Assembly (NCBI RefSeq): GCF_001282785.1
Contig: NZ_CVUA01000001.1
Span: 1,054,001-1,118,000, forward strand
DNA: 64,000 nucleotides
Direction: 5' to 3'
Source of the DNA: Halolamina sediminis
GTDB taxonomy: Archaea > Halobacteriota > Halobacteria > Halobacteriales > Haloferacaceae
Part shown: one piece after another, positions 16,611-25,664 of the stretch
Layout of the letters: every line of letters begins with the position of its first letter
How positions within the stretch are numbered: the stretch's first letter is position 1
Notes under the pieces: model-generated
The model's input: only the letters and a program-made list of their open reading frames with translations
The model's database searches: none
Told to the model about the DNA's origin: nothing
Program-made: the position numbers and the translations under genes

Positions 16611-16838
16611 ATGCCCGCCGTCGGAGCGCTGTTCGCCCTCCTGTTCGTCGCAACGATCGCCGGCACGATCGGACTCTGGTACGCGATCGACCGCGAAACC
16701 GACGACCCGCCGCGGATGGATCGGGCTGAGGCCGAGCGCGCGGCCCGGCAGGACGCCGACGAGAGCGAGGACCGGTCTTCGGACGAGGGCAACGACTGGG
16801 GGACGGAGACGGAGTGGGGCGTCGACGACCGGCAGTAA
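16611..16838 (+). CDS. Small single-pass membrane protein
   Basis: A 75-residue protein with one N-terminal transmembrane helix (about residues 4-25, ending GLWYAIDRE) and a highly acidic, soluble tail with WG-rich end (NDWGTETEWGV). No family is recognised. It is likely real because of its acidic haloarchaeal composition and clean spacing (8 nt from the convergent purB stop). The tail should face the cytoplasm if the positive-inside rule holds weakly; that is uncertain. Confidence 0.65.
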   Translation: MPAVGALFALLFVATIAGTIGLWYAIDRETDDPPRMDRAEAERAARQDADESEDRSSDEGNDWGTETEWGVDDRQ

Positions 16839-16845
16839 TCGCGGC

Positions 16846-18237
16846 TTACTGATCGAGCTCGTCGACCAGCTCCTCGGCGACGCCCGTGTAGCCAGCGGGC
16901 GTGAGCGCCCGGAGCTCCTCGCGGACCGACTCGTCCACGTCGAGCTCGTCGAACAGCTCGCGGAAGTCCGCGAGCGTTACCCGGCGACCGCGAGTGAGCT
17001 CCTTCACGCGCTCGTACGCCTCCGTATCGCCCTCGCGGCGGAGGATCGTCTGGACCGCTTCGCCGATGATCTCGGGCGTGGCCTCCAGCTCCTCGCGCAT
17101 CACCTGCTCGTTGGGGACGACCTTCTCCAGCCCCGCCGCCGTCTTCCGGTAGCCGATCAGGCAGTGGGCGAACGCGGCGCCGACGTTGCGCTTGACCGTC
17201 GAGTCCGAGAGGTCGCGCTGCAGCCGTGAGGAGGTGACGTAGTCCCGCAGGAACGTGAGGTCCGCGTTCGCTTTCGAGAGGTTCCCCTCGCTGTTCTCGA
17301 AGTCGATGGGATTGACCTTGTGAGGCATCGTCGACGAGCCCGTCTCCGAGTCCTCGCTCTCCTGGCCGAGGTAGCGATCCGAGACGTAGCGCCAGACGTC
17401 CCGGTTGAGGTCGAGCAGGACGTTGTTGACGCCCGAGAGCGCGTCGAACAGCGCCGCGAGATCGTCACAGGGGTTGATCTGGGTCGACAGCGGCGTGTGT
17501 TCGAGGCCGAGGTCGTCGACGAACGCCGTCGAGAACGCGCGCCAGTCGATCTCGGGGTAGGCGGCGACGTGGGCGGCGTACGTACCGGAGGCGCCGGCGA
17601 GCTTCCCTGAGAGTGCCTCCGTTGCCTCGCGGACGCGGGCTTCCGCGCGCCCGAGCCGTGCCGCGAAGACGGCCATCTCCTTGCCGAACGTCGTCGGTGT
17701 CGCCGGCTGCCCGTGGGTGCGCGCGAGCATCGGCACGTCGCGGTGCTCGCGGGCCATCGCGGTCAGCGACTCCCGTACGCCCTCGATCGCGGGCAGCAGC
17801 ACGTCCTCGACGGCGCCTTTGGCGTTCAGCCGGTGGGCGAGGTTGTTCACGTCCTCACTGGTGAGGCCGAAGTGGATCCACGGGTGGAGTCGCTCCGGCG
17901 TCTCGGTCCGGAGGAAGTACTCGACGGCTTTCACGTCGTGGTTGGTCGCCGCGAACCCCTCGGCGCCCTCGGTCTCGATCTGCTTGACGAGCGCGGCGTC
18001 GTCGGCGTCGAACTCCTCGACGACTTCCCTGAGGTGGGCGCGCTCCTCGGCGGTGAGTTCGCAGTCGACGGTCTCGTGGTCGGCGAGCGCGAGCAGGTAC
18101 GCCACCTCGACGCGCAGTCGTGCCTCGATCAACGCGGCCTCGCTGGCGTACGGCACCAGATCCGCGGTCCTGCCGGCGTACCGCCCGTCGAGTGGCGAGA
18201 CGGCCGAAAGCGGCGACTCCCGGGACAGCTCCTTCAT
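16846..18237 (-). CDS. purB: Adenylosuccinate lyase
   Basis: Cleaves adenylosuccinate to AMP and SAICAR to AICAR plus fumarate. The 463-residue protein shows the fumarase/aspartase superfamily signature GSSTMPHKVNPIDFEN (around residue 300), the conserved ARTHGQPATPTTFGKE segment and HFGLTSEDVNN. The length is normal. It is divergent from purNH with a 177-nt spacer, which links two consecutive uses of AICAR and IMP metabolism. Confidence 0.95.
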   Translation of the reverse strand: MKELSRESPLSAVSPLDGRYAGRTADLVPYASEAALIEARLRVEVAYLLALADHETVDCELTAEERAHLREVVEEFDADDAALVKQIETEGAEGFAATNHDVKAVEYFLRTETPERLHPWIHFGLTSEDVNNLAHRLNAKGAVEDVLLPAIEGVRESLTAMAREHRDVPMLARTHGQPATPTTFGKEMAVFAARLGRAEARVREATEALSGKLAGASGTYAAHVAAYPEIDWRAFSTAFVDDLGLEHTPLSTQINPCDDLAALFDALSGVNNVLLDLNRDVWRYVSDRYLGQESEDSETGSSTMPHKVNPIDFENSEGNLSKANADLTFLRDYVTSSRLQRDLSDSTVKRNVGAAFAHCLIGYRKTAAGLEKVVPNEQVMREELEATPEIIGEAVQTILRREGDTEAYERVKELTRGRRVTLADFRELFDELDVDESVREELRALTPAGYTGVAEELVDELDQ

Positions 18238-18414
18238 GCCGAACGCTCGGCGGGGCAGTCACAAAACCCTGCCGGAGCGTTGCCGCGCGTATCGCACTAC
18301 CGTGCATACGTGTGCCCGACGATCGGCAAATCGGGCAAGAATCTATACTCGAACGTGGGTATCACCGCTCACACGATCGCAACGCTCTTTGCGCGTTCGG
18401 CCCCGGGATCGCAC

Positions 18415-20031
18415 ATGAAGATCGCCGGCATCGCGGGTAACCGCGGTCGAAACCTTCTGCACATTGCGGACATCGCGCCCGGCGGCGCCGAGCTCTCGGT
18501 CGTCGTCGCGAACGGCGAGGACGCGCCCGCCCTCGACGGCGCCGACGAGCGAGGGATCCCGAACGTCGCCGTCGAGCGTGGTGACGACGAGTCCCGGGAG
18601 TCCCACGAACAGCGCATCCTCGACGCGCTGGCGGCGCACGAGTTCGACGTGCTCTGTCTGGACGGGTTCATGCGGATCCTGACGCCGGAATTTCTGGACA
18701 GCGTGGACACGGTACTCAACGTCCACCCGTCGCTGCTGCCGGCGTTCCCCGGCGCCGACGCCCACGGACAGGTGCTCGAATCGAACGTCCGGACGACGGG
18801 GGCGACGGTCCACGTCGTCACCGAAGGGGTCGACGAGGGGCCCATCGTCGCCCAGGAGTCGGCCCCGGTGTTCGAGGACGACGACGAGCAGTCGCTGAAG
18901 GAGCGCGTGCTGTACGAGGCAGAGTTCGAGGCGTACCCGCGGGCGATCCGGTGGTTCGCCGAGGGGAAAGTCGAGATCGAACGCGACGGCGAGGGCCGGC
19001 CCGTCGGCGTCGACATCGCGACCGACACGAAGGGCGACCTCCCGGCGCGGCGCACGGTCGCGACCCGTCGCGAGGACACGCTCCGCTACGGCGAGAACCC
19101 CCATCAGGACGCCGCAGTGTATGCGAGCGACGCGAGCGAGGAGCCGAGCGTCGTCCACGCCCCCCAACTGAACGAGGGCGCGAAGGACCTCTCCTACAAC
19201 AACTACAACGACGCCGACGGCGCGCTGAACCTCGTCAAGGAGTTCGAGGAACCCGCCGCGGCGGTGATCAAACACACCAACCCCGCGGGCTGTGCGACCG
19301 CCGACACGCTCGCCGACGCCTACCGCGACGCGCTCGCGACCGACGCGAAGTCGGCCTTCGGCGGCATCGTCGCGCTCAACCGCGAGTGCGACGCCGAGAC
19401 CGCCGCTGAGATCGTCGACTCGTTCAAGGAGGTCGTCGTCGCCCCGGGGTACACCGACGACGCGCTCGACACGCTGACCGAGAAAGAGAACCTCCGCGTG
19501 CTCGACGTTGGCGGCCGCACCGAGGACAACGCGCTGGGCCCCGCGGACCGCACCGAGCGCTTCACCGAGAAGGCACTCGTCGGCGGGCGACTGGTGCAGG
19601 AGCGGGACCGTTCGACGCTCACCCGCGAGGAGCTGGAGGTCGTCACCGAGCGCGAGCCGACCGACGAGCAGATCGAGACGATGCTGTTCGCTTGGAAGAC
19701 GCTCAAACACGTCAAGTCCAACGGGATCCTGTTCGCCGACGGCACCGAGACCGTCGGCGTCGGGATGGGGCAGGTCTCACGGGTCGACGCGGTGACGCTG
19801 GCGGCGATGAAAGCCGAGAACGACGCCGAGGGGAAGTCCGCCGAGGGCGCGGTCGTCGCCTCGGACGCGTTCTTCCCGTTCCCCGACGCGGTCGAGGCGG
19901 CCGCCGAGGCGGGCGTCGAGGCGGTGATCCAGCCCGGTGGCTCGGTCAACGACGACGACGTGATCGAGGCCGCGAACGAGTTGGGGCTGGCGATGGTGAT
20001 GACGGGTCAGCGCGCGTTCCGGCACGACTGA
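18415..20031 (+). CDS. purH: Fusion of PurN formyltransferase with AICAR transformylase (no IMP cyclohydrolase domain)
   Basis: Two enzymes in one 538-residue chain. Residues 1-200 are a GAR-formyltransferase-like PurN domain: the NVHPSLLPAFPGADAHGQ segment and DEGPIVAQE. Residues about 210-538 are the AICAR transformylase half of PurH: RYGENPHQDAAVY, KDLSYNNYNDADGAL, IKHTNPAGCAT, SNGILFADG, and the terminal RAFRHD. The N-terminal MGS-like IMP cyclohydrolase domain of bacterial PurH is missing. In archaea that ring closure is done by PurO, elsewhere. This PurN-PurH fusion is known in haloarchaea. The start ATG 18415 begins the PurN fold directly. Confidence 0.92.
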   Translation: MKIAGIAGNRGRNLLHIADIAPGGAELSVVVANGEDAPALDGADERGIPNVAVERGDDESRESHEQRILDALAAHEFDVLCLDGFMRILTPEFLDSVDTVLNVHPSLLPAFPGADAHGQVLESNVRTTGATVHVVTEGVDEGPIVAQESAPVFEDDDEQSLKERVLYEAEFEAYPRAIRWFAEGKVEIERDGEGRPVGVDIATDTKGDLPARRTVATRREDTLRYGENPHQDAAVYASDASEEPSVVHAPQLNEGAKDLSYNNYNDADGALNLVKEFEEPAAAVIKHTNPAGCATADTLADAYRDALATDAKSAFGGIVALNRECDAETAAEIVDSFKEVVVAPGYTDDALDTLTEKENLRVLDVGGRTEDNALGPADRTERFTEKALVGGRLVQERDRSTLTREELEVVTEREPTDEQIETMLFAWKTLKHVKSNGILFADGTETVGVGMGQVSRVDAVTLAAMKAENDAEGKSAEGAVVASDAFFPFPDAVEAAAEAGVEAVIQPGGSVNDDDVIEAANELGLAMVMTGQRAFRHD

Positions 20032-20079
20032 CCGGCCGCGTCCGAAACGGCCAAACGCCCACCGGTCACACCATCGACC

Positions 20080-22626
20080 ATGCAGTACCACGAGGCCGCG
20101 AACTTCCTGTTCGACCTCCGGCGGTTCGGCGTCGACCCCGGGGTCGAGGCGGTGCAGGACCTCCTCGCGGCGATGGACGTCTCCCCCACCGAGGGTTCAG
20201 GGCCCGCCTACGTGCAGGTCGCGGGCACCAACGGGAAGGGGAGCACCGCCCGCATGGTCGAGTCGATCCTGCGGGAGGCCGGGCTCTCGGTCGGCCTGTA
20301 CAGCTCCCCGCATCTCGAGCACCTGACCGAACGAGTCCGGATCGACGGCCGGGAGATGCCCCGATCGGCGGTCGCTGAGTTCGTCACCGAGGCCAAGCCG
20401 TGGCTGGTCGACCGCGCGGCCGACGGCGCCCCGCTCACCTTCTTCGAGGTCGTCACCGCGATGGGGATCTGGCAGTTCGAGCGCGCCGACGTGGACGTGG
20501 CGGTCCTCGAAGTCGGCCTCGGCGGCGAACTCGACGCCACTTCCGCGGTCGAGCCGATCGCCAGCGCGGTCACGAACGTCTCGCTCGAACATACCGGCGT
20601 TCTCGGCGAGACCGTCGAGGAAATCGCCGAGACGAAAGCCCACGTCGCCCCCAAGGGTCGGCGACTCGTCACCGGGACGGAGGGCGCGGCGCTCTCGACG
20701 GTCCGCGACGTGGCCGGGCAGGTCGGCGCCAGCGGCGTGATCACCGTGGGCGACGACGAGTGGATGGGCGAGGGCGCGACCGCGGACGACGAGGCTCACG
20801 CTGGCAGCGAAGCTGCCGTCAGCGGCGCGCACCCGCACGTGGCGGTGAGCTACGACGGTCGGGTCACCCACCAACAGGCCGCCGTCAGCGTGGCGGCCGA
20901 CGACTGGTCGGTCGACGCGGAAATCCCGCTTCTGGGGAAGCACCAGGCCGAGAACGCCGGGGTCGCGTGCGTCCTCGCCCGGCAGGTCGGCGACGAACTC
21001 GGCGTCGACGTGGATCGGACCGCGCTGAAGCGTGGCCTCGCCCGCGCCGACTGGCCCGGCCGGTTCGAAGTGATGGGCCAGTCGCCGCTGACCGTGCTCG
21101 ACGGCGCGCACAACCCCGAGGCCTGCGAGACCGTCGCGGAGACGCTCTCGACGTTCGAGCACGACGACTGCCACCTCGTCGTCGCCGCGATGCACGACAA
21201 GGATACCGCCGCGATGGCGGCGGCGTTGCCCGACGGCTCGGTGACCACCTGCGCGCCCGCGACAGACCGCGCGGAGGACCCCGAGGTGCTGGCCCGCACG
21301 TTCGAGGACGCGGGCTACGACGAGGTGCGCTCGACCGGCTCGGTCGCGAACGCGCTCTCGCTGGCCCGCGAGGACGCCGAGGCGGACGACGCGCTGCTCG
21401 TCACCGGCTCGCTGTACGCCGTCGCCGAAGCGAGGGCGACGTGGACCAGACTCCAGATCCCCAAGCGCGTCCAGTCTATCGACGAGGCCGAGACCGTCCT
21501 CCGGACCGCGCAGGTCTCGAAGCCGGGGATCTGGCGAATGCGCGGGAAAGCCGACCACCGCGTGTTGCACACCCGGGTCCAGCAGCGGCAGGCCGAGTAT
21601 CTCAAACAGGAGATGCTCTCGCTCGACGGCGAGTGCTCGGCGTCGGCGCTGCGCTCCGGCGGCGAACTCCACGACGTAGTGCTGTCGGGCACGATGGCAC
21701 AGTTCAAGCGGCTCGCCGAGAAGCTACAGGGCCAGCCGTGGGGGCTCTCCGAACTGGGCGAGGAGATCCGCGAGCGGTTGGGGATTCAACACAGCCCGCC
21801 CGAGCGCGACCTCCCGTGGCCGCAGGATCGGACGGCGGTGATGGGCGTCCTGAACGTGACGCCGGACTCGTTTCACGACGGCGGCGAGTACGAGCGCGTC
21901 GAGGACGCGGTCTCCCGGGCCGAGGCGATGGTCGAAGCCGGCGCGGACGTGATCGACGTTGGCGGGGAGAGCACCCGCCCGGGCGCCGACCCCGTCGAGG
22001 TCGAGGAGGAACTGGACCGCGTGCTCCCGGTCGTGGAGGAACTGAGCGAACTGGACGTGCCGACCTCGGTCGACACGCGCCGGCCCGAGGTGGCGCGCGC
22101 GGTCGTCGACGCCGGCGCCGACGTGCTCAACGACGTGGAGGGGCTACAGGACCCGGCGATGCGCCGCGTCGTCGCCGAGACCGGCGTCCCGGTAGTGCTG
22201 ATGCACTCGATCGAGGCGCCCGTCGACCCGAACACGGCGGTCGAGTACGACGACGTGGTCGAGGAGACGATCCGAGCGCTCGGCAACCGGCTGCTCGCCG
22301 CGGAGAAGGCCGGCATCGATCGCGAGCAGGTGATCGTCGACCCCGGGATCGGCTTCGGGAAGACCGCTCGCGAGTCGTTCGAACTGCTCGACCGGCTCGG
22401 GGAGTTCGAGGCGCTGGGCTGTCCGCTGCTGTTCGGTCACTCTCACAAATCCATGTTCGAACTGACCGGCGAGGAGGCGGGCGACGCGCCGCACTCGACG
22501 GTCGCGGCCTCCGCACTGGCGGCCCGAAACGGCGCGGACGTCGTCCGCGTCCACGACGTTGCCGAGAACGTCGCCGCCGTGAACGTCGCCGACGCGACCG
22601 ACGATCCGGAGGGGTTCGAGCCGTGA
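20080..22626 (+). CDS. folCP: Bifunctional folylpolyglutamate/dihydrofolate synthase - dihydropteroate synthase
   Basis: An 848-residue fusion known from haloarchaea. Residues 1-430 are FolC: the P-loop AGTNGKGSTARM (about 48-59), LEVGLGGELDATS, and DGAHNPEAC. A linker (about 440-580) follows. Residues about 585-848 are FolP: MGVLNVTPDSFHDGG, DVGGESTRPGAD, SVDTRRPEVA, DPGIGFGKT and FGHSHKSMF, with the pterin and pABA contacts. Residues about 237-250 (DDEAHAGSEAAVSGAHPH) are encoded by a hairpin (20799-20824) resembling the dapA/dapF inserts. The rpp30 GTG overlaps the stop. Confidence 0.93.
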   Translation: MQYHEAANFLFDLRRFGVDPGVEAVQDLLAAMDVSPTEGSGPAYVQVAGTNGKGSTARMVESILREAGLSVGLYSSPHLEHLTERVRIDGREMPRSAVAEFVTEAKPWLVDRAADGAPLTFFEVVTAMGIWQFERADVDVAVLEVGLGGELDATSAVEPIASAVTNVSLEHTGVLGETVEEIAETKAHVAPKGRRLVTGTEGAALSTVRDVAGQVGASGVITVGDDEWMGEGATADDEAHAGSEAAVSGAHPHVAVSYDGRVTHQQAAVSVAADDWSVDAEIPLLGKHQAENAGVACVLARQVGDELGVDVDRTALKRGLARADWPGRFEVMGQSPLTVLDGAHNPEACETVAETLSTFEHDDCHLVVAAMHDKDTAAMAAALPDGSVTTCAPATDRAEDPEVLARTFEDAGYDEVRSTGSVANALSLAREDAEADDALLVTGSLYAVAEARATWTRLQIPKRVQSIDEAETVLRTAQVSKPGIWRMRGKADHRVLHTRVQQRQAEYLKQEMLSLDGECSASALRSGGELHDVVLSGTMAQFKRLAEKLQGQPWGLSELGEEIRERLGIQHSPPERDLPWPQDRTAVMGVLNVTPDSFHDGGEYERVEDAVSRAEAMVEAGADVIDVGGESTRPGADPVEVEEELDRVLPVVEELSELDVPTSVDTRRPEVARAVVDAGADVLNDVEGLQDPAMRRVVAETGVPVVLMHSIEAPVDPNTAVEYDDVVEETIRALGNRLLAAEKAGIDREQVIVDPGIGFGKTARESFELLDRLGEFEALGCPLLFGHSHKSMFELTGEEAGDAPHSTVAASALAARNGADVVRVHDVAENVAAVNVADATDDPEGFEP
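20799..20824. repeat. In-frame hairpin inside folCP
   Basis: GGCAGC (20803-20808), loop GAA, GCTGCC (20812-20817), flanked by CGCT (20799-20802) and AGCG (20821-20824) with a 3-nt bulge. It contains TGGCAGC as in the dapA and dapF units and uses the GAA loop of the second dapA hairpin. The minus strand reads CGCTGCCAGCG, 11 nt also present just after the dapA hairpins. Confidence 0.6.
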
Positions 22627-23363
22627 GCGACGGGGAGGAGAGAGAAGCGGGCGACGCTGACGCCGATTTCGGCCCGTACGACGCCGTCTACGCCCACCCC
22701 GAGGGCGACGCCACGGCTGCGAGGCAGGTCAAAACCGCCGCGGAGTACGGCTTCGAGGGTGTCGTCGTCCGCACGCGCGAAGCCGAGTACGACTCCCGGG
22801 CGCTGACCGAGCGCCACGGGGTCGACGTAGTTCGCGGGGTCGAGATCGACGCCGCGGACCCACAGGAAGCCAGCGGCGCCGTCGGGAACTTCCGGAGCGA
22901 CTGTACCCTCCTGTTGGTTCGTGGCGGTACGGACGCAGTCAACCGCTTCGCGGTCGAGCAGGACCGCGTCGACGTGCTGACACGCCCGTTCGGCGACGGG
23001 GGCGACGTGAACCACGTGCTCGTGAAGGAGGCGATCGACCACGGCGTGCGCATCGAGTTCGACCTCGGCCCGGTGTTACGCGACGACGGCGGGACGCGAG
23101 TCCGACGGCTCCGGAAGCTCCGGAAGCTTCGGGAGTTGGTCGCCGACTTCGACGCGCCGTACGTCGTGAGCGCGACGCCCGAGAGCCACCTCCGACTGCG
23201 CGCGCCGCGGGAGCTCGCGGCCGTCGGCGAGGAAATCGGCTTCGGCGCCGAGGCTGTCCGCGAGGGGCTGGCCGAGTGGGGCCGCCTCGCTGCCCGGAAC
23301 CGCGAGCGCCTGTCCGATTCCTTCATCTCTCCGGGGGTCCAACGGGGGCGATACGACGAATGA
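22623..23363 (+). CDS. rnp3: Ribonuclease P protein subunit 3 (Rpp30)
   Basis: Protein subunit of archaeal RNase P with a TIM-barrel (PHP-like) fold. The 246 residues show DAVYAHPEGD at the first strand, VVVRTREAEYD, VRGVEIDAADP, RVDVLTRPF, HVLVKEAIDHGVRIEFDLGPVL and the late SATPESHLRLRAPRELAAVGEEIG, which is family-typical. It starts at GTG 22623, overlapping the folCP stop (GTGA). Pairing with pop5 two genes downstream matches the physical Rpp30-Pop5 complex. Confidence 0.92.
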   Translation: MSDGEEREAGDADADFGPYDAVYAHPEGDATAARQVKTAAEYGFEGVVVRTREAEYDSRALTERHGVDVVRGVEIDAADPQEASGAVGNFRSDCTLLLVRGGTDAVNRFAVEQDRVDVLTRPFGDGGDVNHVLVKEAIDHGVRIEFDLGPVLRDDGGTRVRRLRKLRKLRELVADFDAPYVVSATPESHLRLRAPRELAAVGEEIGFGAEAVREGLAEWGRLAARNRERLSDSFISPGVQRGRYDE

Positions 23364-23962
23364 AACGCTCGATCGAGGACCACGCCGAGCGGTTCTCCGC
23401 CGTCGCGGCGGAGTACGACGAACAGCAGGACAGCGAGGAGTACGGTGCCTGTGCTTCGCTGGTAATCGAGGCCGCCGACCCCGGGCCCGCCGAGACGGTG
23501 CTCGATCTCGGGACGGGCACGGGTGCGATCGCACTCGCACTCGCCCCCGAGGCCGACCGCGTGATCGGTCGGGACATCAGCGAGGGGATGCTCGCCGAGG
23601 CCCGGCGGAAAGCCGAGGCGGCGGGCGACGAGAACGTCACGTTCGACGAGGGGCGGTTCCGTGAACCGAACGTCGAGGAACCGGTCGACGTGATCGTCTC
23701 GAACTTCGCGATGCACCACCTCGGAGACGAGGAGAAGCGTGAGGCGATCCGGGTCATCGCCGCCCTCGAGCCGCGGCGGTTCGTGCTCGGCGACGTGATG
23801 CTGTCGGCGGCGATCCCCGAGGGCGAGGAGCAGTACTCTCCGGAAGTCGACGACCCCGCGACCGTCGGCGTGCTGGTGGAGGCGCTGACCGACGCCGGCT
23901 TCACCGTCGCCGATGCGACGCTCGTGAGCGAGCAGTACGGGGTGCTCGTCGCCGACCGATGA
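23360..23962 (+). CDS. Class I SAM-dependent methyltransferase
   Basis: A 200-residue Rossmann methyltransferase lying between the two RNase P subunit genes. Motif I is VLDLGTGTGAIALALAP, motif II DRVIGRDISEGML, and motif IV VIVSNFAMHHLGDEEK. The fold and the ubiquinone/menaquinone or small-molecule type of acceptor pocket are suggested, but the substrate is unknown. Its ATG overlaps the rnp3 stop and its stop overlaps pop5, so it is tightly co-expressed with RNase P proteins; an RNA target is possible but unproven. Confidence 0.85.
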   Translation: MKRSIEDHAERFSAVAAEYDEQQDSEEYGACASLVIEAADPGPAETVLDLGTGTGAIALALAPEADRVIGRDISEGMLAEARRKAEAAGDENVTFDEGRFREPNVEEPVDVIVSNFAMHHLGDEEKREAIRVIAALEPRRFVLGDVMLSAAIPEGEEQYSPEVDDPATVGVLVEALTDAGFTVADATLVSEQYGVLVADR

Positions 23963-24438
23963 AACACCTTCCCAAGCACCTCCAGCCGCGCTGGCGCTAC
24001 CTCGCGGTCGCGATCGAGAGCTGGCCCGACGCGGACGTCGGGCGGCGGGCGTTCCAGCGCGAACTCTGGTACGCCGGGCAGAACCTCTTGGGCGACTCGG
24101 GCAGCACCGACGCCGACCTGCGCGTGATGCGCTTCGCCCTCGAAGCGGGAAGCGGCGGTGCGATCGTCCGCGCCCGGCGGGGCGAGGTCGACGCCGCCCG
24201 CGCGGCGATCGCCTGCGTCGACGAGGTGGACGGCGAGCCAGTCGGCCTCCGCGTTTCCGGCGTCTCCGGCAGCGTCGACGCCGCTTCGGAAAGCTATTTA
24301 GGCGATCCAGCCGGCAGTTCGACACAGGAAGAGGTCGCGTTCGCGGGTGGCGAACACCCGGCCCGATCCCATGACGGCGCCGTCGACGTGGCGGCGCCGG
24401 CGGGGTGGATCGGCGCGACCGTTCGAGATATCGAGTGA
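23959..24438 (+). CDS. rnp2: Ribonuclease P protein subunit 2 (Pop5)
   Basis: Pop5 partners Rpp30 and activates the catalytic domain of RNase P RNA. The 159-residue protein has the family start KHLPKHLQPRWRYLAVAIES, the central GDSGSTDADLRVMRFALEAGSG and a strand GGAIVRARRG. The last 45 residues (after ESYLG) are an acidic/Ala-rich tail not needed for the RRM-like fold. Overlaps the methyltransferase stop by 4 nt; psmA follows after 2 nt, the usual archaeal order. Confidence 0.9.
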   Translation: MKHLPKHLQPRWRYLAVAIESWPDADVGRRAFQRELWYAGQNLLGDSGSTDADLRVMRFALEAGSGGAIVRARRGEVDAARAAIACVDEVDGEPVGLRVSGVSGSVDAASESYLGDPAGSSTQEEVAFAGGEHPARSHDGAVDVAAPAGWIGATVRDIE

Positions 24439-24440
24439 CC

Positions 24441-25193
24441 ATGCAAGGACAACAACAGCAGGCCTACGACCGCGGCATCACTATCTTCTCGCCCGACGGG
24501 CGACTGTACCAAGTCGAGTACGCCCGCGAGGCGGTCAAACGCGGCACGCCAAGCGTCGGCGTCCGCACGCCCGAAGGCGTCGTGCTCGCGGCGGACAAGC
24601 GCCGGCGCTCGAAGATGATCGAGCCGGACTCCGTCGAGAAGCTCCACAAGGTCGACGATCACATCGGGATCGCCAGCGCCGGCCACGTCGCCGACGCGCG
24701 CAAGCTGATCGACGTCGCCCGCCGGGAGGCACAGACCAACCGTCTGCGCTACGGCGAGCCGACCACCGTCGAGACGCTCTCGAAGACGGTGACGGACTTC
24801 ATCCAGCAGTACACCCAGTACGGCGGCGCCCGCCCGTTCGGCGTCTCGCTGATCGTCGGCGGCGTCACGAACGGCCGGCCGCGCCTGTTCGAGTGTGACC
24901 CAAGCGGCACCCCCTACGAGTGGCAGGCGCTCTCCGTCGGCGCGAACCGATCGGACATCCGTGACCACCTCGAAGCCGAGTACGAGGACGACATGAGTCT
25001 CGAAGACGGCGTCGGCCTCGCGCTCTCGGCGCTTTCGGTCCACGACGACGAGGAGATGACCCCTGACGGCGTCGACATCGCCACGATCGACGTCGACACC
25101 GAGGAGTACGTCCACCTCCCGCCCGCGGAGGTCGAGACGCACCTCGAGAAGCGAAACCTGCTGGCGGACGGCGAGGACGACGCCACCGAGTAA
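24441..25193 (+). CDS. psmA: Proteasome subunit alpha
   Basis: Alpha-ring subunit of the 20S proteasome, 250 residues. The N-terminal gating and H0 region QQQAYDRGITIFSPDGRLYQVEYA is the alpha signature, followed by REAVKRGTPSVGVR and the YTQYGGARPFGVSL block. The C-terminus is acidic and ends without an HbYX motif, which belongs to the ATPase. The ATG at 24441 follows pop5 by 2 nt. The A/T-rich stretch near 24290-24300 inside pop5 might be an additional internal promoter. Confidence 0.96.
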   Translation: MQGQQQQAYDRGITIFSPDGRLYQVEYAREAVKRGTPSVGVRTPEGVVLAADKRRRSKMIEPDSVEKLHKVDDHIGIASAGHVADARKLIDVARREAQTNRLRYGEPTTVETLSKTVTDFIQQYTQYGGARPFGVSLIVGGVTNGRPRLFECDPSGTPYEWQALSVGANRSDIRDHLEAEYEDDMSLEDGVGLALSALSVHDDEEMTPDGVDIATIDVDTEEYVHLPPAEVETHLEKRNLLADGEDDATE

Positions 25194-25201
25194 CTGCTCC
25201 G

Positions 25202-25612
25202 ATGGGGTACGAACTCCGTGAGTCGCGGCCGACGGTCGACCGGTTTCTCGAACTCCGCGACGCCGCGGGGATGGCCGAACGCTCCCGCGAGGCAGTCGAA
25301 CGGGGGCTTCCGAACAGCCGCTACGCGGTCACGGTCGTCGACGGGACGGGCGAGACTGTCGGGATGGCCCGGATCGTCGGTGATGGGGGAGCGGTGTACC
25401 ACGTCTGCGACATGGCGGTCCACCCGGACCACCAGCGGCAGGGGCTAGGGAGCCAAATGATGGACGCGCTGATGGACTGGATCGACGAGACCGCTCCGCT
25501 GAAGGCGTACGTGAACCTGATGGCAGACGTCGACGGCTTCTACGAACGGTGGGGGTTCGAACGGACGGCGCCCGCCTCGAAGGGGATGTACTACCGCGTC
25601 CCCGAGGCGTAG
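25202..25612 (+). CDS. GNAT family N-acetyltransferase
   Basis: A 136-residue acetyltransferase. The acetyl-CoA motif A is seen as DMAVHPDHQRQGLGSQMMDALMDW (Q/R-x-x-G-x-G/A type), preceded by VGMARIVGDGGAVYHVCD and followed by YVNLMADVDGFYERWGFER, the motif B arch. The substrate is unknown. It lies 8 nt after psmA on the same strand, so it may be co-transcribed. Confidence 0.88.
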   Translation: MGYELRESRPTVDRFLELRDAAGMAERSREAVERGLPNSRYAVTVVDGTGETVGMARIVGDGGAVYHVCDMAVHPDHQRQGLGSQMMDALMDWIDETAPLKAYVNLMADVDGFYERWGFERTAPASKGMYYRVPEA

Positions 25613-25664
25613 CGCCGGTACAAGCCGCGAGGCGACAACAGCGTCGCCCACTCGCGGCGATCGC

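Noticed and set aside
18415-20031. Frameshift or truncation of purH because the IMP cyclohydrolase domain is absent
   Set aside because: The PurN-AICAR transformylase fusion is the usual haloarchaeal form; PurO does the last step.
23100-23145. GAAGCT repeats inside rnp3 as another palindromic insert
   Set aside because: The encoded RLRKLRKLRELV is a normal helix of Rpp30 and the stem is only 6 bp, so it is likely native sequence.
20400-23363. A long open frame of nearly 1000 codons overlapping folCP and rnp3 in another frame
   Set aside because: Its product is Arg/Gly-rich and without domains, the usual shadow of high-G+C haloarchaeal genes. The overlapping frame has two clear families.
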